Assembly: GCA_943736015.1 (NCBI GenBank)
Contig: OX031064.1
Span: 35,949,361-36,013,360 of the forward strand
Direction of reading: 5' to 3'
Length of the DNA stretch: 64,000 nt
Source: Tridacna crocea
Taxonomy: Eukaryota > Mollusca > Bivalvia > Cardiida > Cardiidae
How positions within the stretch are numbered: position 1 is the first letter of the stretch; each line of letters starts with the position of its first letter. The notes beneath the pieces are model-generated. The model was not told the origin of the DNA and did no database searches. It was given only the letters and a program-made list of their open reading frames with translations. Below are positions 43,682-54,780 of this stretch, one piece after another. Position numbers and translations under genes: made by a program.

Positions 43682-44068
43682 TTTTTTATAGAAACATTGA
43701 AATTCTTTTATGGCTCAAAATAAAGTAAGATAATGAAAAGTAACCTAGCAAGCAATTACCATTTTATCATCACCGTTGTTTAGTTTTGTTGAAAAGCAGT
43801 ATATCTATTGGGTTATTGGGTGATGCTCAGTGCTCGTAAATAATGGTTTCATAAATGTTCAAAAAATATGGCGGCAAGGGCCTGCCAATAAGCATGTGAA
43901 TATTTTATACAAATCGCAAATTAAAATCTATTTGTTCTGAGTATGTACAAAGAAGTAGGTCAAATGCCAGTGCATTCAGCTGCCTTCCAAAAAAACCCTT
44001 TACCTCATGGGTGTTTTTTTTTACTGATACAGTGTGTGAAAGGTTTGAAAATTTCTTTTTCATTTCAG

Positions 44069-44244
44069 ATTTTCAGTACAGAATTGCTTGGGGAGTTAAT
44101 GGTTGTCCAGTAATTTTTGCAGCACTTAAACTTCACGAACGTTCAATAAGAAACATGTGGAACACTGAAGAAACAGAATTCAGACGTCTACCATATTATA
44201 GAACCGTTGTGAAGTCATTTATAAAGAAACAGAACCAGCTAGTG
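44069..44244 (+). CDS. Possible isolated coding exon, unrecognised protein
   Basis: A 176-nt interval between a good acceptor (polypyrimidine tract, TTTCAG) and a good donor (GTATGT) stays open in phase. It encodes FQYRIAWGVNGCPVIFAAL, KLHERSIRNMWNTEETEFRR and LPYYRTVVKSFIKKQNQLV. A short hydrophobic stretch (VNGCPVIFAAL) is followed by a charged, Arg/Lys-rich tail, as in small membrane proteins. I do not recognise the family. No partner exon with matching phase was found nearby; an Arg-rich short frame starting at 41920 does not join in phase. It could be an exon of a neighbouring gene, a remnant or chance. Confidence 0.3.
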
Positions 44245-44322
44245 GTATGTCCCTCTCATAAGAAAATAACTACTATGTGTTGAAACTCAGTATTTTGATT
44301 CTGTAACAAAAGAACAAAATGC

Positions 44323-44543
44323 CTAACCCTTTACCAAACAATCCCTGGTTTGTACGACCCTGAGATAGAAGCCTTTTGAACACATTATGGGAAAAGGAGA
44401 AAAGGCTGGTTACCAGCATTTTCTCCTTTTCCCACTATGTTTTCTACCCTGCTGGAAACATATTTCAATTTTTCAATTAGGTTTTTATTTCGTCTGCAAG
44501 TGCTTTCAATTTTCAAAAATTTTGTCGTTTGGAATAGGGTTAA
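44323..44543 (-). mobile_element. TTAA MITE family A, full copy
   Basis: 221 bp; left end CTAA. It starts 79 bp after the candidate exon at 44069-44244. Confidence 0.85.
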
Positions 44544-44576
44544 CTCATGATAACTGAGACAACATAATTGTCCAGG

Positions 44577-44804
44577 TTAACCCTGTAACACAAAATGCCG
44601 ACTTTTGATCCTCCTGGAAAAGAAGCATTTGGAAAACGTGGGAAAAGGAGAAAATGCTGGTAACCACATATTTTCTCCTTTTCCCACAATGTTTTCTACT
44701 CTATCAAAGAAAATTTGCACAATTATAACCACTTTGAAATTGTTATCTGCAAATGCTTTCAATTTGGACAAAGGCTAAAATTTTTTTGTCTGGTAAAGGG
44801 TTAA
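44577..44804 (-). mobile_element. TTAA MITE family A/B-like, full copy
   Basis: 228 bp with TTAA at both ends; core GCTGGTAACCACATATTTTC. Confidence 0.85.
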
Positions 44805-44861
44805 AAGGTTTTGCATTCTGTAAATTACATATAGCTGAAGTTATGAGATTCATGATTTAAA

Positions 44862-44945
44862 ACAGCAGAAAACACTGATGGAAAAGGAGGAAATGCTGGT
44901 ATCTAAGGTTTTTCTCCTTTTCATCGTTCAATATTTTCAGATCTC
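44862..44945 (+). mobile_element. TTAA MITE family A, central fragment
   Basis: AGAAAACACTGATGGAAAAG to TTTTCTCCTTTTCATCG. Confidence 0.55.
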
Positions 44946-44985
44946 AAAACATGAAGCTAAATTCAAACTGTCCTTTTCAGCTGCT

Positions 44986-45216
44986 TTAACAGAATACCAA
45001 GCCATTCCGACTTTTAACAATTCTGATACAGAAGGCTTCTGAAAACGTTGTGGGAAAAGAAGAAAAAGCTGGTAACCAGCATGTTCTCTTTTTCCCACAG
45101 TGTTTCCTACCCTGCTCGGAAAACAAATTTCAATTTTTGGGATTTGTTTATTTTGTTATCTGCAAATGCTTTCAGTTTGGACAAGTCTAGAATTTTATTG
45201 TTTGGTGAAGAATTAA
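44986..45216 (-). mobile_element. TTAA MITE family A, full copy
   Basis: 231 bp; left inner end altered (TTAACAGAATACCAAGCC). Confidence 0.83.
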
Positions 45217-45237
45217 ATTATGGATGACTGACTTGGA

Positions 45238-45489
45238 TTAATTCTTTACCACACGATCCCGAATTTTGACAACCCCGAGAAAGAAAACCTTTAAAAACCT
45301 TGTGGGAAAAGGAGAAAATGCTGGTTACAGGCATTTTCTCCTTTTCCCACAATGTTTTCTACCCTTTCCCCACAATGTTTTCTACCCTTTCCAAATGAAA
45401 TTTCAGTTTTTGAGTCATGCTTATTATGTCGTCTGCAAATGCTTTAAAGTTGAACCAGTCCAAAATTTTGTAATCTGGTAAAGAGTTAA
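45238..45489 (-). mobile_element. TTAA MITE family A, full copy with internal duplication
   Basis: 252 bp; CCACAATGTTTTCTACCCTT is tandemly duplicated. Confidence 0.85.
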
Positions 45490-45625
45490 GATATATTGCA
45501 AATTAACAATTTGTGGCTAAAGGAATATTTGAGTAGGGAAAAGGCAAATAATGACTGAAAGGAAAACAGGAAAAGTATAATGTATTACAGTAGGTATTCA
45601 CTGAGGTAAACACCGGTAGTATCTT

Positions 45626-45970
45626 TTAGCTCTTTACAATGAAAAAAAAATAAAGGATGGTTAAAACTGAAAGCATTTGCAGAAGATGAATCACATGGTG
45701 CACAGAGTAGAAAAGTTTTTTTTGAAAGGATAGAAAACATTGTGGGAAAATGAGAGAATACTGCCTTTTAGACCAGTACATATTGAAATCATTTGCAGAC
45801 AACAAATTAAATGTCAACCAAATGTTGAGATATGTCTAGGAATGGGTAGAAACATTGTAAGAAAAGCAGAAAATGCCAATTACCAGTGTTTCTCTCCCTT
45901 TTCCTCATTATTTTCTAAAGCCTCCATCCTCAGGGTTAATAAAACAGGGGATTATGTGGTAAAAGTTTAA
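45626..45970 (+). mobile_element. TTAA MITE family A, two overlapping decayed copies
   Basis: Two separate AAAGCATTTGCAGA-type left arms (45675, 45787) and a single right end GTGGTAAAAGTTTAA. Confidence 0.6.
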
Positions 45971-46001
45971 TACCTGCTGGTACAATTGATTGTTTTGATT
46001 G

Positions 46002-46300
46002 TATGGTGTCTAGAGCCACTTTCAGTATTATTTCAGTTATGTCACAGTGGCCAGTTCACTTATTCATGCTTTCCTGGAGTCTCTTTTATCAGTACTCCAC
46101 ACAGTTTTCTTTTCCAAACCACTGGCTGCTTTCCCACATAACCATTGTCAAGACAATAGCCAGTGTTGGGAGAATGATGATTCCCGTGGCAATGGCTATC
46201 AGCAATCACCTAAAAGAAATTGGTCGAGCCAGGGATCGAGCCCACGACCTTTTGTTCCCAAGTCCTGCGTGCTACCAAATGAGCTTGGCTTCCCTTAGGT
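46002..46300 (-). mobile_element. tRNA-derived SINE
   Basis: On the minus strand: TCATTTGGTAGCACGCAGGA (A box), GTGGGCTCGATCCCTGGC (B box), TGATTGCTGATAGCCATTGC, TGGGAAAGCAGCC, then GAAAGCATGAATAAGTGAAC. Best preserved member of its family here. Confidence 0.75.
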
Positions 46301-46504
46301 ATAAAGCTTTTGAAAAGATTATGGGAAAAGACGAAAATGTAGATGACCTACATGTTGTTTTTCCCCAAGTATTTTTTTAACAACTCAAAACAGTAACCAT
46401 CCCTTGACCTATATTTGTCAGTTGCAAATGCTTTCAGTATTGTTTGTTAAAGTATTAGCTTCAGGTTCAGGAAATAGTGAGAATGTAAACACTGGTTTAA
46501 ATTT

Positions 46505-46733
46505 TTAAATCTTTACCAAACTACATAATTTTATACTTGTCCAAGTTGAAAGCTTTTGCAGACAACAAAATAAATGTAACTCAAAAATTGAAATTTGTTT
46601 TCAGCAGGGTAGCAAACATTGTGGGAAAAGGAGAAAATACTGGTTATCAGCAGTTTCTCCTTTACCCATAATGTTTTAAAACTGCTTCTTTCACAGGGTT
46701 GTTAAAAGTTGGGATTTTGTAGTAAAGGTTTAA
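46505..46733 (+). mobile_element. TTAA MITE family A, full copy
   Basis: 229 bp with TTAA at both ends. Confidence 0.87.
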
Positions 46734-46779
46734 ACAGGAATATGAATTTACTTACTTCACTTTGTTTTAATGATAATTC

Positions 46780-47008
46780 TTAACCCTTTACTGTTCAATT
46801 CCTGGTTTTTATGACCCTGAGGGAGAAGCCTTTTGAAAACATTGTGGGAAAAGGAGAAAATGCTGGTAACTAGCATTTTCTCCTTTTCCCACAATGTTTT
46901 CTACCCTGCTGGAAACAAATTTCAAATTTCCTGTTAAATTTATATTGTCATCTGCAACTGCTTTCAATTTGGACCGGTCTAAAATTTTGTTGTTGGTAAA
47001 GAGTTTAA
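46780..47008 (-). mobile_element. TTAA MITE family A, full copy
   Basis: 229 bp; strong palindrome. Confidence 0.9.
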
Positions 47009-47138
47009 TAATTACACCAAGAGAACTGAATATTTTTGTAAAATACATGTATTTATACATGTATATGCACAGAACTGCATTGTTAAATAAATAAGGTTCG
47101 TTCAATGAATTTCTATCTTCTTATCTTGTCATTCCTTT

Positions 47139-47280
47139 TACCCCATTCCACACAATCCTGAGTTTTAACACCCCAAGTAGAGAAGGCTTTTGAAAACACT
47201 GTAGGCTTTCTAAAACATTGTAGGAAAAGAAAAAAAATGTTGGTAACCAGACAGGATGCCTTTGAAGAAAAAGAAGGCTT
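47139..47280 (-). mobile_element. TTAA MITE family A, fragment with repeated core edge
   Basis: CACACAATCCTGAGTTTTAA then two AAAACA(C/T)TGTAGG pieces. Confidence 0.5.
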
Positions 47281-47281
47281 T

Positions 47282-47510
47282 TTAACCCTTTACCACTCAA
47301 TAACGACTTTTAACACCCTTGAGGAAGAAGCCTTTTGAAAGCACTGTTGGAAAAGGAGAAAATGGTGGTAACCAGCGTTTTCTCTTTTTCCCACAGTGTT
47401 TTCTACCCTATCAGGATCAAATTTCATTTTTTGAGTCGCATTTAAATTGTTGTCTGCAAATACTTTCAAGTTGGGCAAGGTCAAAACTTTGTCATCTGGT
47501 AAAGAGTTGA
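47282..47510 (-). mobile_element. TTAA MITE family A, full copy
   Basis: 229 bp; right end TTGA. Confidence 0.87.
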
Positions 47511-47700
47511 AATATTGGAGGTTTTTGAAAGCATTGTGGGAAAAGACGAAAATGCTGGTGACCAGAAGAGAAGTCTTTCAGATAAAGAGATGGCTTTTGA
47601 AAACATTGTTGGAAAAAAAGAAAACGCTTTTGACCAGAAAAGGAGAATTCTTCTGAGAAATCGACAGCTTTTGAAAACATTGTGGAAAAAGATGAAAATG
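47511..47700 (+). repeat. MITE-derived ~66-bp repeats fused to a SINE head (copy 2)
   Basis: Three units of TTTTGAAA(G/A)CATTGTGG plus GACCAGAA(G/A)AG; the last stops in GATGAAAATGC joined to TCTGTAGCTCAGC. Same order and junction as 38725-38868. Confidence 0.65.
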
Positions 47701-47815
47701 CTCTGTAGCTCAGCTGGTAACAACATTTGAGCAAGCATGTTGCTGGTACACGTACAAAATTCCAGCTTGCCAATTTCTCTCAGAGAATTTATGATAGTCA
47801 TTGCAACAGTGTATG
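47701..47815 (+). mobile_element. SINE 5' fragment
   Basis: CTGTAGCTCAGCTGGTAACA head through GATAGTCATTGCAACAGTG. Confidence 0.6.
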
Positions 47816-48220
47816 TCGATATCGTCATTGAATGAAAACATAGATTTGTTTGTAAGTTTGCGTTAAGTTATCGTAGTGGTTATCATTAACTCAGAATTAA
47901 TTTCATTTAGATCTACTGAACATCTATTACCTCAATGATATCTTTTACCAAATGTTGCACTTTTATTGTAGCACGATCTTACATTGAATTCCAAATTCAA
48001 ATATTGGCGGTTATAATTAACATGAAATAAACGGGAGACTACCTGCCGCCTGTTAAGGAAAAATAATAAGTTTGACCTTTTTTTTGTGGCATTTCGTTTT
48101 TAGAACGGTTAAAATTAACAATTTGACCTTATGAACTGATTGAAATTCGTTACACCTAGATGAAAAATTATCGTTCGTCAAACGGATCGACTCTACAGAC
48201 GTAACCGTGTTTATTGGAAA
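47816..48220 (+). repeat. Dispersed repeat, copy 2
   Basis: Counterpart of 41395-41860, lying directly after the SINE fragment at 47701. Confidence 0.65.
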
Positions 48221-48423
48221 TTGCTACATCGCCACTGTTTGAGTCTATTCATGTCTGCACACCGTTTAGGTCTCTTGTCAGTTATCTCCAAGCACCGCCC
48301 TATTTTTTTTCTTATTTTTTCTTATTCGGTGTGGATTTAACGACGTCCTTTTTTAAGGGTGTTTAGAGTTACTTACTGAACATTACAACGTCTATCACTA
48401 AAATAGTTGCCTTTACGTGTAAT

Positions 48424-48480
48424 GTAGATCAAGGTCAGACTGCATGTTTTGTGTAGTCTGATCTTTGCTCTACACTGTTC
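48424..48480. repeat. AGATCAGACTGCA hairpin (family C core)
   Basis: TAGATCAAGGTCAGACTGCA faces GTAGTCTGATCTTTGCTCTA. Confidence 0.7.
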
Positions 48481-48591
48481 TCTACCGTTTGAGACAATTA
48501 AGATAGGATCTGCCATTATCCTTGTAACATTGTAGAATATTTCAATATCAATTGGGTTTATTCGGCGCTTTGAATGTTAATTCTGAAATAC

Positions 48592-48863
48592 AATATGGAG
48601 TGCAACACACGAAAAGGTGCATTCGGACATTTGCGTAAAGTGTCGTCCCGGATTAGCCTGCACAGTCCGCGCAGGCTAATCCGAGACGGCACTTTACGAC
48701 TACATTAGATTTTGTGCTACAGTAGACTTGCGTAAAACAGAAAATCACATAAAATCGGAAAGTGTCGTTTCGGATTAGCCTGTGCGGACTGCACAAGCTG
48801 ATCAGAGACGACATTTTACGCAAATGTCCGAATGACCCTTTTCGCATGTTGCACTCCATATAA
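48592..48863. mobile_element. Double-hairpin MITE, family F copy 2
   Basis: Same design and length (272 bp) as 2520-2791: TGCAACACACGAAAAGG start, GCATGTTGCACTCCATAT end, and two GGATTAGCCTG hairpins. Confidence 0.8.
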
Positions 48864-49100
48864 TGTAGGCCTATAGCCTATATGTTAGAGCTGTATATGT
48901 AGATCCAGATCGGCCTTCTGGTGACTCAGGGATGATCCCTGGGTGACTAGAAATAAACGATGTGCACACTCAGTAATTATGAAATGCAATATAAAGCTGC
49001 AAATGTGTACTTACAGGCCCGTCGGAAGGAAATTTTATTTTGTGGCTATACAGATGAAGCCATGCTGGAGGTGAGCAGGGTCCGGGGACATGCGCTTTCT

Positions 49101-49126
49101 CCCCCCCCCCCCCCCCCCCCCCCCCC
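49101..49126 (+). repeat. Poly-C tract
   Basis: An uninterrupted run of about 26 C; its length may be unreliable in an assembly. Confidence 0.9.
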
Positions 49127-49275
49127 GGAAAATAAGACGCTTTCCGGTGCATTCTGACGCATTATTTTAAGGCCTTTTTACGTACTTTCTCTAGCTGCGA
49201 ATTCTCTCTTTTTCTTGGCTGAGAAAATGAGGAAAACCACCACAAAAGGGCATTTTTTCATTTTCGGCCGAAAAT

Positions 49276-49693
49276 TTGGTCTGGCCCCATGGCCATCAGA
49301 ATGCCAATCTGAATATACAGAACTTTACGGCTTTATATTGTGTTTCAGGAGTATCCTCTTCAGCATTTTTATTGTGCACACCATTTAAGTCTGGTCATCA
49401 GAAGGCCGATCTTTGCCAACACTTACAGCTTTATATTGTATTTCAGGATTATTCACTGTGCACACCGTTTAAGTCTAGTCACAAGAGGGCAGAATTCGGT
49501 CAACACTTACACTTTTATGGTATATTTCAGGGTTATTTCGTTTGCACACCGTTTAAGTCAGGTCAAAAGAAAGGCTATCTGGATGTATTAGATCACTACT
49601 TTATATAAAAAATAATTAATATTTACTGTACAAACCGTTTAAGTCTGGCCAGATCATAAAAATGCCGATCTTTGTGAGAAAAATTTAGCTTTT
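49276..49693 (+). repeat. ~85-bp tandem repeat (GCACACCGTTTAAGTC)
   Basis: Units carrying CACACC(A/G)TTTAAGTC then AGAAGGCCGATCTTTG and CTTTATATTGTATTTCAGG recur near 49377, 49457, 49543 and 49631. The frame 49276-49608 is a translation of this array. Confidence 0.7.
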
Positions 49694-50169
49694 TAAGCTC
49701 ACCTGAGCACAACGTGCGCAAGGGGAACTTTTCTGGGTCACCGTGTGTCCGTCGTCCGTCGTGCGTCGTCCGTCGTGAGTCGTCCGACGTGTGTCGTCAA
49801 CAATTCTTCCAAAACCACTGAGTCAATTTCAACCAAATTGAGTCTGGCATCCAGAAGGCAGAGCTTCATCAACACTAAAACTTGATGTTGTATTTTAGGA
49901 TTATTCATTATAACACACCGTCAAAAGATGGCCGATCTGAATGTACACTTAAATCTTTATTTCAAATTTCATGATTCTTCACTGTGCACACCGTTTGAGT
50001 CTGGGTAATAGAAGGCTGATCTCTGTCAAAAGTTATATAGCAATTTTTTTTTTTTTTCAAATAATTTCGTTGTATTTTTAAAACATTAAAAATGTTCCCT
50101 GGGGCCACAAGTTTGATTTTACAGCTTAGTACTCAGGTGAGCGATATAGGACCATCATGGTCCTTTTGT
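49694..50169 (+). mobile_element. Related AGCTCACCTGAGC element, core replaced by minisatellite
   Basis: Left end AGCTCACCTGAGCACAACG with GTCGTCCGTCGT repeats (49743-49800). Right end CTCAGGTGAGCGATATAGG and hairpin GGACCATCATGGTCC. The middle (49840-50040) is the ~85-bp minisatellite that also lies outside it. Confidence 0.55.
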
Positions 50170-51183
50170 TTTAGCTCTACTGGCTGAAAGCAGAGCTTAT
50201 GTCATGGTTAGGTTTCTGTAATCCGCCTTTCTGTCTTAGTCTTTCTTAGCTCACCTGAGCACGAAATGCTCAAGGTGAGCTATTGTGATCGATCAATGTC
50301 TGTCGTCCGTCCGTCCGTCCGTTCAAAATCACAAAAAATCTTCTCCTCCTAAACTAACTATTAGATTTCAATCAAACTTCACAGAAATGATCCCTAGGTA
50401 ATGCACTTTCAAAATTCTCCAAAGATTTGAATTCCATGAAGAACTCTGGTTGCCATGGCAACTGAGTGAAAAAACTTTAAAAATCTTCTCGTCCAAAACT
50501 GTAAGGGCTAGCGCTTTCATATTTGGCATAGAGCATCATCTAGTGGCCTTCTACAAAAAATACTGCAAATTATGGCCCTGGTGTGAAAGTTAGCCCTAGG
50601 GCTATGTTGTCGGTCTCAGATTTCACAGATAAGGAGGGAAATCTTTAAAAATCTTCTTGTGAGCACTCGAGGGACCACATTTCTTGCTAAGCTGAATTGA
50701 AAATTAGTTAGAATGTTTGTCTCGATAAAATCTCACATGAGTCTGCATTTAGTGCTTGTCTGGAATATAACTTGGTTATCTCTTATCAGAACGACTTCAA
50801 AATTGGTATGCATGGTTGCTGCAATACAACCGAGTGCTGTGTGCAAGAACAATTATCCTACCTAGCACGGATTCTTAAAAGTTTTACTTTGATCTTCATT
50901 CTTACGGTAGTTTTTGCTTGTCCAGTGTGGAATTTTGAAGTCTCAAGTCAAAATTTGGTCATTGTAGACCTTTACTGCTTAGTACTCAGGTGAGCGATAT
51001 AAGACCATCATGGTCCTCTTGTTTGTCTTTTTGCATCATGAATACATAATGTATGCTAGCATAAAATTTTTGTTTGTTTCTTGTCTTTTTGCATCATGAA
51101 TTCATAATGTATGCTAGCATTAAAGCAAAATGTAATTCTCTGCCAGTAGAGCATATTCAGGCCCTTCAGGGCCTTCTAGTTTC
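50170..51183 (+). mobile_element. HINE/pearl-type element split by another insertion
   Basis: The 5' end TAGCTCTACTGGCTGAAAG (50174) and the 3' end AGGCCCTTCAGGGCCTTCT (51160-51178) match the 18497 family. Nearly everything between is another element (50246-51022). A ~70-bp piece (GTCTTTTTGCATCATGAAT) is duplicated at 51024 and 51083. Confidence 0.65.
50246..51022 (+). mobile_element. HINE-like element with AGCTCACCTGAGC start, inserted in another HINE
   Basis: Starts AGCTCACCTGAGCACG, has a GTCCGTCCGTCCGTCC run at 50307-50322 and ends CTCAGGTGAGCGATATAAG plus the hairpin GACCATCATGGTC followed by CTCTTGTTT. Subterminal inverted CTCACCTGAG/CTCAGGTGAG and the 3' hairpin are helentron-like. 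Insertion is in a T-rich spot. Confidence 0.65.
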
Positions 51184-51228
51184 TGTCAAAATGCTGACAT
51201 GGGTATTAAGTCACATTCAGTGACAGCT

Positions 51229-51314
51229 TTAGTTTCTACCTTTTCCCACAGCGGTTTCAAAAGCCTTATTCTTCAAGGTCGTTAAAACTCAGGATTGTGT
51301 GGTAAAAGATTAAA
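51229..51314 (+). mobile_element. TTAA MITE family A, right-half fragment
   Basis: CTTTTCCCACAGCGGTTTC to GATTGTGTGGTAAAAGATTAA. Confidence 0.7.
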
Positions 51315-51499
51315 CCATGCCTTGTGAAATGGAGGCTTAATGTATCTGAAAAAGTATTGACTCATGCCAGCCTGCCTTTTGCCAGACCATGGCTCATTTA
51401 GTTTAAAACACAAGTCAGCTTACACTTTTGTGCTTCTTAGTTAGATGTTTGGTTTACTTACATTTAGTTTTCAAATGCAAGTTAGCTTACACTTTTGAG

Positions 51500-51586
51500 T
51501 CTCACATAAAAAACGGCTTCATCCTTGCTGTTATTTAGGGCCAATTAGAGATACCATAGAAATGCCTTATGGGGTAAAGGGTTAAG
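51500..51586 (-). mobile_element. TTAA MITE family D, right-end fragment
   Basis: TCATCCTTGCTGTTATTTAG to TATGGGGTAAAGGGTTAA. Confidence 0.75.
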
Positions 51587-51763
51587 TTAGCACAAAGATA
51601 TCTCAGGCTCAACCGATTGGCTGCTTAGCATGAACATGATGGGTTTTGCAGAGATAAGACTGCATAAGAGTGCAGGCTGATCTTTAATATGCACTCTTTA
51701 ATACTGTGAGATTATCTCTCAGTTGAAAAGAACTTTCATATTGTTAGAATACATTTTTAACTT

Positions 51764-51950
51764 TTACCCTTTATGACATAACCATAATTATTTTTGACTA
51801 GTCCAAATAGAAAGCATTTGCAAAACAAGAAATCAGATGTCGCTTCATAGACGGCATATTTTGTATACTTGACTGAAAGAGTAGAAAACACTGTGTAAAG
51901 GAAGTAAGAGAATCATGATCACCAGAATCTAGAACCTTTGCAATACTTTG
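51764..51950 (+). mobile_element. TTAA MITE family A, strongly diverged
   Basis: TTTGACTAGTCCAAATAGAA and GTAGAAAACACTGTG are still readable. Confidence 0.5.
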
Positions 51951-52199
51951 GGATGTCCTAACATATTTATCATTATCCTGATCTATCCCCTTGGTTATTT
52001 AAGACAATAGTATGTTATAGCTCCCTCGTGCAATTCTAGAATTGTCTGATACAATTCCGGAACAGGCAGATAAAGTAGAAATTCCTAGTTTTCGCAGGAC
52101 AATTCTGGAATGCCATTTCTGTAACATCATGATCAGTTCTGGACTCAAACAATCAACCTTGATGTTCCAGAAACACTGCCTCTTGTAAATTGTTTTCAG

Positions 52200-53420
52200 G
52201 GAATGAAGAATATATGGTAATTTGTGGAACAAAAACACTGTTTACATTGGTACGATATATAGCATCCATGAGTCTAGGTTCTTTTTTTCAAAAAGACAAT
52301 TCAACTCAGCTTTACCATCGTCTGTGTATGTAGCTCTTGCACTATACTTGACGTAAATATAAAACAAAAACATGGGTAGGGCACAAAAACCACATCCATA
52401 AGTAGGCCATAGTAATTATTGGAATCGGTTTATTGCTCTAACAGAATTACAAATTTTGAACATATTGTAAACATATGCAATGATGTAAAATTTATCTAAG
52501 ACTTTTTCTTGTAAGCCGACACAATATTGTGTGTATAATAAACACTCAAAACACAGAACCAGACACAACGGTTCACCTATCACAGTGTGACCAATACTTG
52601 AGGAAATTTATGTTGCTGCAATTAGTCATTTTGGCGATAGCTATGTAATGACTATTTTTTACTGTCACATTTTTGGATCAAGATAAGATGTTTTCAAAAA
52701 TGCCCTGGTGCAACAGTCTTTTATAAACTTATCAACTCACCACCACATACTTATGACTTGTTAACTCTTTCCCAAATGGCAAATTTTAGACTCTTCCAAA
52801 CTGAAAGAGTTTGCAGAAGACAATTTTAACTTTCATAACAATGGCAGAATTCAAAATTATCCAAAGGGGTAGAAAACCTTGTGGGAAAAGGAGAAATTGC
52901 TGGTTACGAGCAATTTCTCATTTTCCCACAGTGTTTTCAGAAGACTTGTACTGCAAACACGTAAAAACAAGGGCTTGTATGGGAAAGGGTTAAAGCTCTA
53001 AACAAAACTGTCTGTGGAAATGTAGCATTAGCACATTACAAATGCCTCCATTCCTGTACATATTTTCACTTTGTTTTCAAAACAGATGACTTTCTACAAA
53101 TACTTTCGCACTGTTCCATTTTTTTCAACCAATACAAAAAATGAGCCAGTATGGTAGTAAGTAGAACTCATTAGAATGCTGACACAATATTTAATATAGT
53201 TTAACAGTCCAGACATGAGACAAGACTGTCCACCTAGCACGGTGTGGCTAATATAGATAGGAGCAGTTTCTCTAGGCATGCAATTGGCCATTTTTTTTTA
53301 CCTGCATGCTCAATACAATATGGGTGTAAACCAAACAGGCTAATATCGGATACATCATTGACCTGCATACCCTTGAGCTGTGCACATGTTTCCCATAGCA
53401 ACTCAAGGGTCACCAATTAA
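52200..53420 (+). repeat. Segmental tandem duplication, unit 1
   Basis: Several blocks recur in the same order in 53640-54480 (GAAGAAT(A/G)TATG, CAGTCTTTTATAAA, ATGCTGACACAATAT, CAAGACTGTCCACCTAGCA). A family B MITE (52761-52993) is present only in this unit. Confidence 0.65.
52761..52993 (+). mobile_element. TTAA MITE family B, full copy
   Basis: 233 bp, TTAACTCTTTCCCAAATGGC start, GGGAAAGGGTTAA end, core GAAATTGCTGGTTACGAGC. Confidence 0.88.
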
Positions 53421-53639
53421 ATTTTAGATGCATTTATTACTTTAGATAGCATTCTATTGACAAAATGTAGCTCAATTATATTGAAAAATGAGGCTCAATC
53501 CTAAAGAACAGAACTTTGGACAAAAAACCTGTTGTCATAAGGTGACCCTATTCAAAACAAAGGTAGAAGTGAATTTGCTAATGCCATTCCTGTAACATCA
53601 AGATCAGTTTGGCTAGACTCATCATAAAGTCAGCACTTA

Positions 53640-54480
53640 CACTGCAGCATGAAAAACACTGCTTTTCCCAAATCGTTCCAGCAATCTGAAGAATGTATGA
53701 TAACTTGTGGACCACTGCCGTTTACATTTGTTCAATACACAACATTCACTAGTCTAGGGTCTGTTTCTCATTAAGATGGTTCATTTCCGCTTTGCCTTAT
53801 TGTATGTGGCTCCAGTACTATTCTGTACCTAAAAATAGAATACAAAGTAAGGGTAAGGAACTACAACCACATCCCCAAGTAGGCCAAAGAAATCATTCGA
53901 TTCAGCTTATTGCTCTCACAATATTGCAAATTTGAAAACAGTGTGATTATATTCACTAATGCTTTCTTTGTAGACTGACACACTATTATATTCTATATCA
54001 TACAAATTCAAACACTGACCCAGACAAGACTGCTCACTTAGTGTGGCCAACATTTTAGGAAAAGTATGTTGTACGTATTACATGGTCATTTTCTTGAATT
54101 GCTTATTTTGGTGTCAGCTTTGCAATGACCATTTTTACCGTCTTTTTGAGTTCACAATTAATGTTTTCAAACACACTCTGGCCACACAGTCTTTTATAAA
54201 AACTAACCACCATTCAGGTATGGCAATGTATGGTAGAAGGTAGAGTTCATTACCTGTATTAAAATGCTGACACAATATCTAATATATTTTATACACACTC
54301 CAGACATCAGACAAGACTGTCCACCTAGCATGGTGTGGCCAATATAGATAGGAGCAGTTTCTCTAAGCATGCCAATGGCCATTTTCTTACCTGCTCAATA
54401 CAATATGGGTGTCAGCATGTAAATGGCCATCTAACTGTAACTTTGGGGGTCACAATTTCAATGTTTTCTGACATGCCTTG
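53640..54480 (+). repeat. Segmental tandem duplication, unit 2
   Basis: Diverged copy of 52200-53420 without the MITE. No credible coding frame in either unit. Confidence 0.65.
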
Positions 54481-54780
54481 GCCTAACAGTCTTATGTAGA
54501 TCAAGAAGACAGGGGTGCATTTTTTTTTTTTAAATAAAGTGTAATTTGTTGGGGGTGAGGTTTTGAAACAGACTGGGCCCCTGAGATCTTATATCTGTAT
54601 AAGATCTCTGGACCTGGGTTGCAAACACACTCCATGACAGTACTATCTTAACCTGCAAATACTTGCATCAGAAAAGGCATAAGGCCCTATATCCTCTCTG
54701 CACATTGGCCATATCGGGTACATTTTTGCAGACCGGTACCTAGGTTATCAATGTGGTGATAGCACTGCACACAAAACCTC

